The position numbers and the translations under genes were made by a program. A DNA stretch of 64,000 nt from Adineta ricciae (lineage: Eukaryota; Rotifera; Eurotatoria; Adinetida; Adinetidae): NCBI GenBank assembly GCA_905250025.1, contig CAJNOJ010000047.1, positions 452,100 through 516,099 of the forward strand. Reading direction: 5' to 3'. The notes beneath the pieces are model-generated. The model was not told the origin of the DNA. It saw only the letters and a list, made by a program, of their open reading frames with translations, and ran no database searches. Numbering within the stretch: the stretch's first letter is position 1; each line of letters begins with the position of its first letter. Shown here piece by piece: positions 12,178-24,003 of the stretch.

Positions 12178-14396
12178 ATGGCTTACATAATCAATGATAT
12201 TCTTCTTCTCATTATCTCGATCGTAATGGTAACATCCAAGCCATGTGATATACTGGAAAATATGTCATGCGAATGCCATTCATCGTTAAATAACCAAACT
12301 GAACAATTGGCTTGTACAAATCATCATACACCATTGAATGGTTCAATCAAAATAACAAATTTTACTTTGCAAAATCCGCGAACATTCGATTCGTTTCATT
12401 TAACTTTTCATGCAAGAGATTTCAATATTAGTGCAATGTTCATCAATCAGTTATCGTATCTGTTTCCTCGACCATCGAGTTCGGGCAGACGACAAAGCAT
12501 GTTGAAGATCATTTTAACGTTTCAAGATTATCTTCAATTACATTTCGAAGACTATTCGTTCTATCAACTCTTTGGAGAGAAATCTGAGTACACAACGAGT
12601 CTCTCGTTGGAATTAACATCGAGTGGACATATTTCATTTTCACCAATGGCATTCAATCAACTGACTGTCGATCAAATGTCATTGCATAGTTCATCCTTGG
12701 AACCGTACTCATTCGAGGAAATCTTTAATCAAACGAATATCGGTAGTTTAGCAGTCGAAGGTAAGAAGACCGATGTGATCTGCAGTGTTTTATCTATGTT
12801 TCTGCAGGTTGTACACCGCGAGTGAATAACACGCTACGAAGATATTTCAACGGGAAAATTCGTTCAGGAAAATTTACTAAAATGGTCGAAATGGTCTCGA
12901 GTGAGGAATTCCCGAATTATCCGGTCGGCTCGATGATTATCGAGGCACATGAACCACGAAAACTGAATGCTTCATCTTTTGCTTCTTATTATCATTTGCA
13001 CGGTGTACATTTGATTCGACCGAAGTTTTTCTTCGATAACCGGTCATTTGATGGTTTTCAATACCTACCAAACCTCGAAACAATCGAACTCGATGCCGAA
13101 ACAATCAAAGGTTAGAAAAGCAGAGGAATGTTTGTTGAATCTCTATTGATATTTTTCTAGATAATACATTCAAACCTGTCTTGCGTACTCGGTTTTTTAC
13201 TCTCGGATCAAATGTTCGTTATCTTTCTGAACATTCATTTGATCATTTAGATTATTTGACACGTTTCGATCTCTCAAAAGTGATTCTCGATCAACTGTAT
13301 CCATCGTCAAAATGTATTCTAGCTCGTCATTTGCAAAGACAATTGAAAGCAAATCCATCGATGATTATTCTTCCGCCACAAGCCGAATTTTGTGATTGTG
13401 TTTATGATTTCATTCTCAATTTGATCAACAAAAAACCGGAGCAATCATATACAGAACTATGTGAGAACACTCAACAAGAACGTTGTCAACTGAGTGAATG
13501 CGACGTGGTGAAAAAGTTTCGTTTTCCTTCAAAAGAACCATCTAACAGTCGAGAAGTCATCCCATCAATCGATGCCAGTATTTCTGATAATCCAATCACA
13601 TTCAATTCAAATCCCGACCGTTTCCCGTCTTACATACCTCGTCATCCACCGGTATATCATGGTTCGAATTCGAACGATGATTCAAGTGGCTCATCATATG
13701 CAGAAACACAGGTGATTATTATACAGCCAGTTCAGTCATTACCGGCAGCAGCAGCGGCGGCATTACCGCGATCTGATCCCGCGTTGAGAAAGCGAACGAG
13801 AAAGGGAAAGAAGAAAAGTCGAAAACATTTCCCTCAGAATAATCCATTATTCTCCTATAATGGACCTCATTGGTGATCTTTTTCATATTTTTATAGTTTT
13901 TTACTTACCCTCTTTTCTTCGTATGACATTTTGCCGTTTTTTTCTCTTGCTTCATCTTTTCCCCTGTTTCCTCTCACATATAATTTCATATAAAGTTGAC
14001 ATAGTTAGCTTTCAGTTAAGACTGATGATCACTCTGAGCTCTTGACTCTTTAGGACAAATTTTACTTTCTTCTATTTTTAGGGTTTACACGCATCATCAT
14101 TCAAAGCAAATAAGCCGATCGATCCAAATGAAATCTCGACCGATGATGATGATGATGTCAACATTAATTCTCAATCAGCGATCCATAAATCTCAATTGTT
14201 AACCGATAATGACGAACACCAGCAATTAATAATCAGAAACAAACGCTTAAAATCCATTGCATTGTCATTATTAGGTGTTACAGTCATAAGTGTTCTTGTC
14301 GTTGGAACAATCATTTGGTATTTTAACCGCCGTGCATCCATAACATCGACTAAAACTGGCTTTCGACGCGTCCCGCCAGTCAGTTCGAATGTTTAG
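12178..14396 (+). CDS. Unrecognised single-pass membrane or secreted protein
   Basis: I do not recognise the family. Exons 12178-12760, 12808-13110, 13161-13711 and 14082-14396 keep one frame (about 583 residues). A signal peptide (start MAYIINDILLLIISIVMV) is followed by a cysteine-containing ectodomain with several N-glycosylation sequons. The ectodomain has leucine-rich-repeat-like stretches (FDGFQYLPNLETIEL; FDHLDYLTRFDLSKV) and a cysteine cluster, FCDCVYDF, followed by Cys residues near its end, like an LRR C-cap. A Ser/Pro-rich stalk precedes one helix (ALSLLGVTVISVLVVGTIIW) and a short basic cytoplasmic tail. A weak donor at 13712 leads to the membrane exon. Without that splice the frame ends at 13876 with a Lys/Arg-rich tail and no membrane helix. 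The start at 12178 is chosen because no ATG lies upstream in frame. Confidence 0.6.
13712..14081 (+). other. Retained or alternative intron before the membrane exon
   Basis: The interval starts at CAG|GTGATT and ends with TATTTTTAG at 14081. It stays open in frame to 13876, encoding a poly-Ala stretch and a Lys/Arg-rich tail. Two 3' ends for the same gene are therefore possible: one soluble and one anchored by the exon at 14082-14396. Confidence 0.45.
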
Positions 14397-15683
14397 TCTT
14401 TCAACAAGCAAGAACATCTAACAAATGTATATCGACATTGTCCGGTGACAGAGTATCATTTTTTGTCTCTTTTGTTCGGCTTTACATAATTATTTATGCA
14501 TATGGAATGAACACTCTCGATGGGAAAGTGATGATGAAGAACTCCGATAGCCATTAATGACCTTGTCCTAGATGGAAACGATTATGTATGAATGACGTGC
14601 ATATGTTCTCTTCTATTCTGTCATTTAGTTAACTCAGGGACAAGATTCTTTCGAACACAACTACGCTTAATGCCCATCAACATTCCTATTAATTGCAAAT
14701 GAGAGAGAGAGAGAGAAAGCGAGTTTCGTGTCAAAAGAAAAGTATCCGTAGCAATGCTTTTTTTTCTCTTGTGCTTTTCATTAATCTTTCTATCTTATTC
14801 ATGTTTGCTTGTTTTTGTTTTCTGCTTGGATGATCCTTCTTCTTTATCGTTTCGAATAGCATAGATCAGCGTACACATTTATTGATTTCAGTATTCTTTC
14901 TCGGTAGATTTTTACGTATTCGTTAACATTTTCGTTTTATTGTTCGATTTGTTACATAAATATCTTTGAACGAACAGCTTTCTACAAATCAGTCAATCCC
15001 AGATGATTTCAGACCATGGCCATGCCTAATGAACAGGACCTACATAGACCTGGAAAGTCGGAACTGGGTGACCTCGACTTGCCAGTAGCATTCTGCATCT
15101 CTGCCGATGATTTTTACAAAGATCTGCCTTTCTTGAACGGATCAAACGATATATGCGGAAAACGTTCGGATCTGATTAGACATAAACAAATCTTTATCTT
15201 GATTTGACAAAGCGATCATGTCCCAGAAGTTCTCTATCAACGTAATTATCTGCAAAAACGTCCTTAGATACCTCAAGTATTGTTATGAGTGTCGATTTCG
15301 TCAGCATGTCTACCCATTTGAATACGAAGGTCAGTCGCATCATTGCTGACATTCTTACAATTCGTTTATTTATGCTTTTGATGTATTGACAGAAAACAGC
15401 AGTCATCTAATCAACAGAAAAGGCATTCAAGATTTTATCAGATGACGAATGATTGAATTCTCGAAACAGATTTGTACGAAAAGAAGCTCAGATGGCACTA
15501 TTGATCAAGGAGAAAAACTTGTCAAATGTTTTACTTTTGATTGGATGCAGTTTCGTTTTAAATTCACCTGAACTACTCCTATTGAGTAACGTAGCGTGGC
15601 ATGTTGTTGGCAATCAAATCCATTTAAATGAAAATTTCATACAGAGCAAACAAATTGTATTTCGTTTCTTTTTTTCCGTCGAA
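14397..15683. other. Intergenic, with two short unexplained frames
   Basis: This spacer separates the membrane protein gene from MESD. At 15016-15207 there is a 63-codon ATG frame with more balanced base composition than its surroundings. At 15194-15406 a 70-codon frame runs on the minus strand. Neither resembles a family I know, and there is no partner exon. They may be relics. A GA simple repeat lies at about 14702-14716. Confidence 0.45.
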
Positions 15684-16371
15684 ATGTGTTCGAGGTACTT
15701 GATAATCTTCGGCTTTGTTCTGATCTACACGTTGAATGTCACGTTTGCCGCTTATGGAGATCATAAACATAGAGATCCAATCGATTACACTGACGATGAT
15801 GTGAATAGATTGTTCGAACAATGGGAGGTAATGTTCAGGGGAATTGTTTCTTGTCTAAACTGATTTTCGATAGGAAAATGACGAAGATGGTTCATCGAAA
15901 GATGATGAAGACGATCCGAGAAAACATCAGCCGAAACGACCGCTCACTGGAAAAGATCCCGAGAAGTTATTTGCTCAAATGAAAAAAGGACAAGCAACGA
16001 TGCTAACTGCACTCGTCGCCGGCAACCCAACGAAACGTGAAACTGAGCAAATTGCACTAATATGGTGGATGGGATTACGAAATGCTCTCTACGACGTGCA
16101 TAAGTAAGATTTTTTTAGAAATAAAACAAGAGACAATCTTTTGGCATCGTAGATTCGTAGGTGATGATAACAAAATAGTGTTCGGCATTGATGATGGTTC
16201 ACGTATATACGAAATCAAAGAGTTTCTCATCAATCAGCCCGAATGTTATGAGGTGATTATTGACCAACAAACATTTCCAGGACGAGGCTCCAAAGTAATC
16301 TAGTTTTGAAGAAATAATCTTATTGTATCAGAATCTTTTAGCCAACGAAAAGTAAACTCAAAGAACTATGA
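15684..16371 (+). CDS. MESD: MESD/Boca, LDL-receptor-family chaperone of the ER
   Basis: MESD helps the beta-propeller/EGF modules of LDL-receptor-family proteins fold in the ER. Exons 15684-15827, 15874-16103, 16153-16294 and 16342-16371 give about 181 residues. A signal peptide (MCSRYLIIFGFVLIYTLNVTFA) is followed by the family motif YTDDDVNRLFEQWE. An acidic linker leads to the core, with KKGQATMLTALVAGNPTKRETEQI, WWMGLRNALYDVHKF and IDQQTFPGRG, all in MESD order. I choose the last tiny exon because it adds KSKLKEL, a KDEL-like ER retrieval tail expected for this family; reading through its donor would end the protein at 16303 without such a tail. A polyadenylation signal lies at 16461. 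Confidence 0.9.
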
Positions 16372-18819
16372 TCAAGTTCTTCCAAAACTACTCACTTACC
16401 GTTTACTTGGAATCAACAATTTTTTCATAAATCAGTCCAAAATCGATACGTGCCAAATTCAATAAACATTTTCTGCTTTTTTTTTATATACTAAACAAGT
16501 TCTGATATTATGGATCTCAGACAGATTTTGATTTGTATCTGTTTTTGAAAACTAAACTAAACTTGCGGAAATGATAACGAACTAATGAGTCGATTCATAT
16601 AGAAATGAAAGCTATTCTCAGTCATGTGATATATAAGGCGCGATACAAACGATTAACCTTATTGACTTTTCAACATAAAAGTAGCATGAAGATTACATAA
16701 CCTCTTGATCGTCAGCAACCTTTCATTTTGAAAGAAAAAGTTAAGGTCAGCTTCTTAATCCGCATCAATTAACTTTCAGGTAGAAAAGCGAATTCGTTCT
16801 TCGCTATAAGAACGAAATCTTCTAAATAGTCGTCATTCCGATTTTGATTTGCCATTTGAGATGATTTATCATCAATGTTAGACTCTCTTGAGAACCAGAC
16901 AAATTGAATCGACTTGATTGTTCTTGCTTTAATCGTTCGAGCATAGATAGTTCTCCCGAGAAAATCAATGAAGACATTTTCACGTCATTATGCGCATCTT
17001 ATTTCAAGATTTTCTATATCAATATTGAACTTCCATTTGATTTGATTGATTTATCTTCAATCCAGACAGCTCGTATTCTCATAACGAGAAAAAACAGCCT
17101 TCTTTTATCTAACCACTGTTTGTGACACGTCAGACGAGTTGGATCCTGGAACTGCGCTTATATATAATTCGATTGAGCTTTAGCATTATTGTCAATGTCA
17201 GAAGAAATTAGGGAGAACGAGAGAAATAGTAGGAACAATAAACTATCTAACGAAGAGAACAGTATATAATATATATATATAAATGCATTAATGGACGTTG
17301 GATGTCTGACTACTCCATCAGTAGAAGAAATAGTTGCTACTTTTCCATTAGCTGTTACATACACGCAGGATGTGACTACATCCTTTTTTTGATGATTATT
17401 TTTCTTTCATCACAAAGTCAACTGATGATAGTGCCATGTACTGTAATTATGACCAGTTTCACTATCTTTTATCAATATTGTCAGTTGTGTTTATTGATTC
17501 GTGTTTATACATGATGTACAGAGTAAATAGAGAATGAGGTTTATTAAACCGACTGATTATATTCGATTCGTGTTATATCACAGATGCGACAGAAGGGAGT
17601 AGCAGTGACAAAATATCTTGTAAGTGTTCTTTTCTTTTCTTGTGTTATTTTAAAATGACTTGTCGAGCTTTAGGAGGCTTCGCGCGCGCTCTCATCTTTT
17701 TTCTTTGCGGTCAAGGTTTGTAATCCGTTTATATCTATTCTCGACGATATTCAAGCATGTGTTTGTATTCTATCAATCTTGCTATGTGCACTACTTATCA
17801 ATGAAATGAAGACGATCTCGGATGTGAAGTGCCAATAGATATATGTAATAATAATAATAATGATGATGATCATAATAATCTTCAATTGATTGTCTATAGC
17901 ATATCGAATCGATAGAGTTGAATGAAACAAGATAAAAAAAAGCGAGAAGAAGATCGATATATGCAATCAAGATGAGTTATGTCAGTATGTGACAGACAAA
18001 CTCGTCTTTATTTGATCTGATTGTCGGTTAAGTTCGATGCATTCTTGTCGTTTCCGTACATTGTTTTATGTAAGAAGTCATACTCATTCCGCTTCACATC
18101 CTAATTGTACTCTGTCGATTTCAATTAAAGATGAACTCGACATATTCCTACTTTCTTTTTCTTTCTTTATATTGTAACCCCTCATCCCGGGAGATGTTAC
18201 CAAACACAACCCTATCCGCAATCCAATTAGCATTAGAGCTTCTCATTTATTCTTTCTGTTATTCTAAACCTTAGATAAACTGCAATGCAAAATGAACAAT
18301 AGTCACTTTTTCTCCCCTAATTTTCCCACGAATTCGCGTCGTTTCCTGGAATCTAATCGAAAAATGTCATTTTTCTTTTCTATCATTCTAATTGTTCTTC
18401 ACTTTTTTCAAGAAGAGCTGCCTGTTTATGTCGCCTTCGTTGACATACTCTTCTAATAACTTCTATCTATTAGTGCTCTTCTTTGTTCGCCTGAACTCAT
18501 GTCACCAACAAGATTTGACTCAACAATAGAGTATCAGATCTTCTTCTTTTCTTCCTATTTCATCCATCATTTCCAATGTCACAGTAACAACAGTTGAGGA
18601 AAAAGATAATAATAAATCGTGGTATTCGCATACTTTCCTTTTTTTCTGTCTTGATACTCGATCTTTTCTTTTCTCTTTTTTATACTTCAGATGAACAATG
18701 AATATTCGTCAACAATTCTGTTTTTCCTTTACATTCGCTCTCTCACCGTTCGACGAAGAATAACATTTACATCATCAGTCAGATTGAACTTGCAATTTTC
18801 GGATTATTAAAACGACGGC
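16372..18819. other. Intergenic region of 2.4 kb
   Basis: The left edge holds the MESD polyadenylation signal (16461). I see only short frames, an AT dinucleotide tract at about 17264-17282, and a run of AAT/GAT triplets at about 17847-17870. The last kilobase is T-rich and pyrimidine-rich and probably holds the IQSEC promoter and 5' untranslated region. There is no recognisable RNA gene or mobile element. Confidence 0.5.
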
Positions 18820-21800
18820 ATGGAACAGTTTTTACGCCAACGAATCGATTGTCCGATTCCGGGTGGAACACGGACATTGATCGAAGAGAAAGACAATATC
18901 ATCAAGAAACAACAAGATGAACTCGCCAAACTCCAAACCCAAATTCAAACGATTCAAGTCGAACGCGATTATATCATTTCATTACTATCTGAAGAGCAGA
19001 GATGTCATATTAAAACGATGTAAGTTCCTTTCGAAATTCCTTCTTGAATCAAGGTTGCATATGCATGTCTTTGCGTAATCAATTTTAAGCGAACAAACAT
19101 ATGTGCATGCATCCTGTCAGCAGATAGATAAATGTGCATGTCTGCTATCATCTATACATGTGTCGAACGAAGTGAATAGACAACATGTTACGCTATAGGG
19201 CTAGGAGAAGCACGACATGTTGATCCATCTTATATATATATATATTGTCATTCATCAATTTTGACAATCACACAACCTGAGAGACTTTTCGCCTTGGTGT
19301 TTGACAGCTGGAAGATTTACTTGCTCATTTGAATTTTTTCTTTCAGTGCTAATAAAAAGATTGATTATCGGCCAACGATATTAACGAACTATGATCTCTC
19401 GCAAGACTTACGTGATAAGCAGATTGAAATTCTTGAACGAAAGTATGGCGGAAAATTGCGATGTCGTCGTGCGGCAATTATAATTCAACGTGGATATCGT
19501 CAATATCGATTGAAAGAAAACTTTCGTCATTTATGTGCAACTGTCAAAACCAACAAACGTTTGTCATGTACATTTCTCGAACAAAATCAAATCATAAAAC
19601 CATTGAAACCATGTTTGAGAATCTCGAGGAAGTCCGAACGACACTTTCCCGAACATCATCTAGACTTACCCTCGATCAATTTCGAACATTTCATCGAATC
19701 TACGAAACAACCGGAAAATTCTTTTCAGCACCAACAGACCAGAAAACGTGTTTGTATTATAACTGATCATCCAATGATAAATCATGTCTACGAACAAGCT
19801 GATAGCCTGAGCGATTTTATTGATCGACAAACAAATGAACCGAACGGTCTTGATCAAACACATTCAACTATAAATGATCAGAGTTTCTACAAAGATTTGA
19901 CGGGTTCACCAATCGAATGTCGGAAATCGACACCATCGGGTAAAAACCTTGACGATAATAGATAAAACATAGTTTGTCAATAGAATTCATCTAACCTTGT
20001 TATTAGAAAGAAAGACAAGCATCTGGAAGAGAGAAAAAACCTTTGCTACTAGATTATTGCTTTTCCATTTCCTTGATTAGATTACTCCTTCAACTGTATA
20101 TCGACACTAACCACATCTAATTTCTGCGTAGTTCGAAGTTTATCGTTGAAGTCTCGTTCGAGTCAACCGTCGCCTATATGGAAGAAAAAAACACCATTGT
20201 CAACATCGAAATCAGCTGATTTACCAACGGAAAGTTCCAATCCATCGACTCTGACCTTCACAAGTCCGTCATCAACATTAAGTTCAGATCATGATAGTAT
20301 GAGTTTACAATCATTGAGTAGTGAATCAAATTCAGGATCATTATCAAATCGATTCTCATCCAATAGTATTGAATTGCAGCAACAAGCATTAATTCCACAC
20401 GATCAAATCATCTTACAAGGAAATGAACGTTTAGAAAACATTCGAAACAACGAAATCTATCGACGACGATGTTATCGAGCCGGATTGAATATATTCAATA
20501 AGTATGTTAATCTCTTTTTCATAGTGAAAGGGCATTCCTCAGACGAAATGATCATCTGTCTTGTTCGAAGGATTTTCTAAGACAAATGTACATTTAATGA
20601 ATTACCGGAAAGCTATTTGTATTCATTGAGATTTCAATGTTAACTATCAATTATATAGATATCATTCTTTTTCATAGGAAGCCTGAACGCGGCATTCGTT
20701 ATTTGATCGCTCATCGTTTTATTGATTCCAATTCTCAGTCCGTCGCGCGCTTTCTCCTTTCGCGCAAAGGTCTCAGTCGGCAAATGATTGGCGAATATCT
20801 CGGCAATTTGCAAGATTCATTTGCTATGCAAGTCTTACAGTGAGTTTTATTAGATAAGTCTTCTGGAGTAAATTCGATTACTTTCAGTGCCTTTGTGAAT
20901 GAATTCGATTTTCATGATATGTCAATCGATGTTGCTCTCCGAAAATTTCAATCGNACATACATCCAAAGAGGAAATGAAGAAAAAGCCGCACTCTCTCCT
21001 TTTCCTTTTTCTCTCTCTCTTCTCTTTCTTCGGTTCAGTGCAACATTTTTGCTTCGTTTCCGTAAGCGGAAGCGTAAGAAAGTAGAAAGAAAATCGAATC
21101 ATACGCTTTTTTTCTTCCAAAACCGAGAGGAAACACCCACCACTACCGTTATTGAGAGAATCATTCTTGCTTTTTCTCTTTGAAATTCTCTATCGACTTG
21201 ATTGCTATAAAGAGGCAATGAGAAAAAGAGATGGAGAGAGCCGATTTCCGCTTGACGCTCAATCCGACACTCGTTCATTAAAGACAAGTGGAAGAAAATG
21301 CTTCGATGAGAACAAGCGTTTACTCACTTATTTACTCACTCGTCAACTACTTTTTCTTTTTATCATCAATCCTGTCAAGGTCTTTCGCTCATAGTCAAAA
21401 TCGAATTTTCCTTCGGCTCGTGTAGACTTAGGCGAACGGTCTCACTCCATGTTAGTAATAGCATTAACGTTAAAAGAAGAAAGAGAGAGAGAGAGGGGGG
21501 GGGGGGGAAAGAGAGAAATAATTGCTTTCTTCTCTTCTTTGTCGATAGGAAAAGCTAAAGGGAAAAGAGAAAAATGGAAAGAATAGAATCAAAATCGATC
21601 ATTTCAATTTTCACAATACTATATCCTAGACTGATTCTTTCCGCAAATCGCAGCAACGACAGGGAACGGAAACGAAGCAAAAATGTTGCACTGAACCGAA
21701 GAAAGAGAAGAGAGAGAGAAAAAGGAAAAGGAGAGAGTGCGGCTTTTTCTTCATTTCCTCTTTGGATGTATGTAAGAGAAAAAAAGCGAAGAAAATCATC

Positions 21801-23136
21801 ATCTATAAATCATCGACCGCTTGCGTGCAGTAGTACCACTCATTGCTATCGCTCGCCTTGTCGTTGTTAAGCTAAAACATGCGAGACGAAGATGAAGAAA
21901 GAGAGAAAACTATATGTCAATACTCATTCAGCTTGATTCTTTTCTATTCTTAATAATGATTATTATATTTTTAGCTGTAAATGATGGTGCAGATCTCGAT
22001 GTCAATTATTTAACTGGGATTTACGAGCGGATTCGTGCGGATGAATTCTGTCCCGATCATGATCACGTGAGTCAAGTTCTGAAATTCGAACAAGGATTAG
22101 TTGGAAAGAAACCAACTCTAACAGCACCGCATCGTCGACTGGTGTGCTATTGTCGACTATATGAAATCTATGATGTAACCAAACGTGAGAAACTCACCGC
22201 TCACCAACGTGAAGTGTATCTTTTCAATGATTTACTAGTAGTAAGTAGAAAGTTTTGGTAGCAAAGTTGTGAATAAGTCATTTTCTCTAAATTAGATCAG
22301 CAAACTCTCAGGAAAAAAGCACCAGCAGTTTCGGCAAGCGTATTGTCTGTCGGGAATGAATGTTTATTTGTTTCAAACGTCATGTAAGCTTTCTTTCTCG
22401 CATTTCTTTATCTAGTTTATCTCTAAACATTTGGACAGATCATCAATATGGTATCCGTCTCGTGCGCAAATCGGATACGAATGAAATCAATCTAATTGTC
22501 TTCAACGCAAGAAATGAACACGATCGTAGCAAGTTCTGCGATGATTTGAAGGAAGCAATCTTAGAAATGAATGAAATGGATGGTTTGTCTCGTCAAGCTG
22601 AGCTCGACCAATTACGTGCTTCATCTAATTCACTTGTTGATATAACAAATAATCATGGCATTCTCTCATCATTAATTGATCATCCAACAATAAAACGTGA
22701 TCGACCATTATCGAGAACATTATCGAACTCTTTACTCGATATGGCATTACCAATCAGTAAGAAAGAACAAGAGATCAGTTTGTTTATTTATATATCTAAA
22801 ATTTTTGCTTATTTCATAGATAATCATCCGTCATTACCATGTCGAACTTCTCAATGTTCACTTGATAGTGGAATGGTAAATAAATAGGAGACGAGATTAG
22901 TTACTTCGAAGATATAATCATATCCTTTTCACAACCAAAAAGTGTCCATTCGACATGATTTTATGGTTGCTTTCAGGTTGTGAATAGGATGGATTAACTC
23001 GTTCTTTTTTTCTGCTATTCAGATCTATCCATTCGATCAATATTATTATGACTATTGAATTTTCTCATTTCTCTCTCTTTCGTAGATATCATTGACAAAT
23101 GAATTCTCACCAAATAATAGAATATTGACGCGTTGA
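18820..23136 (+). CDS. IQSEC: IQSEC/BRAG-type Arf guanine exchange factor (broken by an assembly gap)
   Basis: IQSEC proteins activate Arf GTPases near the plasma membrane and at synapses. Exons before the gap: 18820-19019 (coiled coil), 19347-19939 (IQ motif RRAAIIIQRGYRQYR), 20132-20501, 20678-20839 and 20888-20954. The Sec7 domain begins at IYRRRCYRAGLNIFNKK and continues through ARFLLSRKGLSRQMIGEYLG to VNEFDFHDMSIDVALRKFQS. There the N at 20955 interrupts it. The central part of Sec7, including the segment expected to hold the catalytic glutamate helix and its follow-on, is missing. Exons after the gap: 21975-22240, 22296-22383, 22439-22756, 22820-22875 and 23086-23136. They encode the Sec7 end (LTGIYERIRADEF), the PH domain (LYEIYDVTKREKLTAHQREVYLFNDLL) and a Ser-rich tail. 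The intron at 19020-19346 (327 bp) has no visible element besides an AT tract near 19230. Confidence 0.88.
20955..20955. other. Single N: assembly gap inside the Sec7 exon
   Basis: One undetermined base splits the Sec7 coding exon. Coding homology stops exactly at it and resumes only at 21975, with a missing piece of Sec7 in between. So this N stands for a gap of unknown length, not a single uncalled base. Confidence 0.9.
20956..21062 (+). repeat. Inverted repeat, left arm (107 bp, perfect)
   Basis: This arm starts directly after the N and is the exact reverse complement of 21667-21773. It contains a long CT-rich tract. The two arms enclose about 604 bp and could form a stem-loop. It lies within what should be IQSEC Sec7 coding or intron sequence. 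Either a real intronic palindrome or a misassembled fold-back read could explain it. Confidence 0.9.
21063..21666. other. Spacer between the inverted-repeat arms
   Basis: The spacer is purine/pyrimidine-biased and holds no coding segment that matches IQSEC. It includes a GA microsatellite followed by a G run at about 21481-21510. The short frames in it look like composition artefacts. It is probably intron or sequence misjoined at the gap. Confidence 0.5.
21481..21510 (+). repeat. GA microsatellite followed by poly-G
   Basis: AGAGAGAG repeats run directly into about twelve G residues and then back into GA-rich sequence. Tracts like this commonly break short-read assembly, which fits the nearby gap at 20955. 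Confidence 0.85.
21667..21773 (-). repeat. Inverted repeat, right arm (107 bp, perfect)
   Basis: This arm is the exact reverse complement of 20956-21062. Beyond the arms the two sides diverge at once (at 21062/21667). The next IQSEC exon starts about 200 bp downstream, at 21975. Confidence 0.9.
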
Positions 23137-24003
23137 CAAGCGAACAAATCAATGTGAACTGATCGATTCGTGTTTCGATAAACCTAGTCAATATGACCGA
23201 AATAGTTTAACATGTTTTTTTTTCTCTCTCTTTTCCTCCTTGTTGTGAAAGATAATAATTACTTGTTTGATTATCAATAAAAGAAAACCACTGAAAAAAA
23301 AAGCTTTTTTTTTTTTATCTATTCCTGCTTGACGAGTAATCTTCGTGGTAAAATCAGGAATTAACACTAGATTATGAAGAAGAAATATGTGTGAAAAGCT
23401 CATGCTAAGAAGATATTGAACAGAAAAAAAAGCATTTTTTGTTTGAACCCAAGTAACGAGAAAATCTTGTTTGCCAATGAACTAGACAAATTAATTTCCA
23501 TGTTATAATCATCTTCAACAGCATAGAACGCATTGATCTGCATGATTTATCGCATTTCAGATTTGTCTGATGAATTATAGTTGAATGCAAGAGGGAGAAC
23601 AGATCAGGTTCATCCCGACCGATGATTGATCAAATCGAAAATGAAGAGGACATGTCTGATCATTAAATTAAACTGTTATATAACATCATTGAACAAGACA
23701 TAGATTTCATGATGATGATGATGAAGTGGAGGAAGAGGTTCGGACTGACCTTGGCTTCGTCTAGTATCAAATATCTTAGATTCACTTGAAAGAGTATCAT
23801 GTTTATGTTTATTTTTCGGATAGAATGACAATCTAGTTGGTGTTTTTTGTATAAACAGAATCTGTGTATGCAGAGCAAAGGAGTTTCGATACATAGAGAA
23901 AAAAAAATGAGTGACATGGCAATTGATTGCGTTTAGAAACTTTGTTTTTTAGAAATGAAATATTGACACACGAAAAAGTTCGAATTGATCTAAAACTACG
24001 CGA
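23137..24003. other. Convergent 3' region of IQSEC and the 489-aa gene
   Basis: The spacer lies between the IQSEC stop (+) and the stop of the minus-strand gene at 24004. It should hold both 3' untranslated regions. Short minus-strand frames here are not consistently conserved with copy 2 (indels shift them), so I do not call them genes. AT-rich runs of A and T are frequent. Confidence 0.6.

Noticed and set aside
16904..17125. A 73-codon frame in the MESD-IQSEC spacer
   Set aside because: No start context, no splice partners, AT-rich composition and no family match.
17264..17282. AT dinucleotide tract as a possible origin or hairpin terminator
   Set aside because: It is a plain microsatellite in an animal intergenic region, with nothing else to support a function.
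20899..21394. Several long-looking frames around the inverted repeat
   Set aside because: They are Lys/Arg/Ser or Phe/Leu-rich translations of GA/CT-rich sequence and some cross the N. No conserved domain is visible.
23188..23917. Minus-strand frames downstream of IQSEC
   Set aside because: Indels between the two copies shift and change these frames, and they lie where two 3' untranslated regions are expected.
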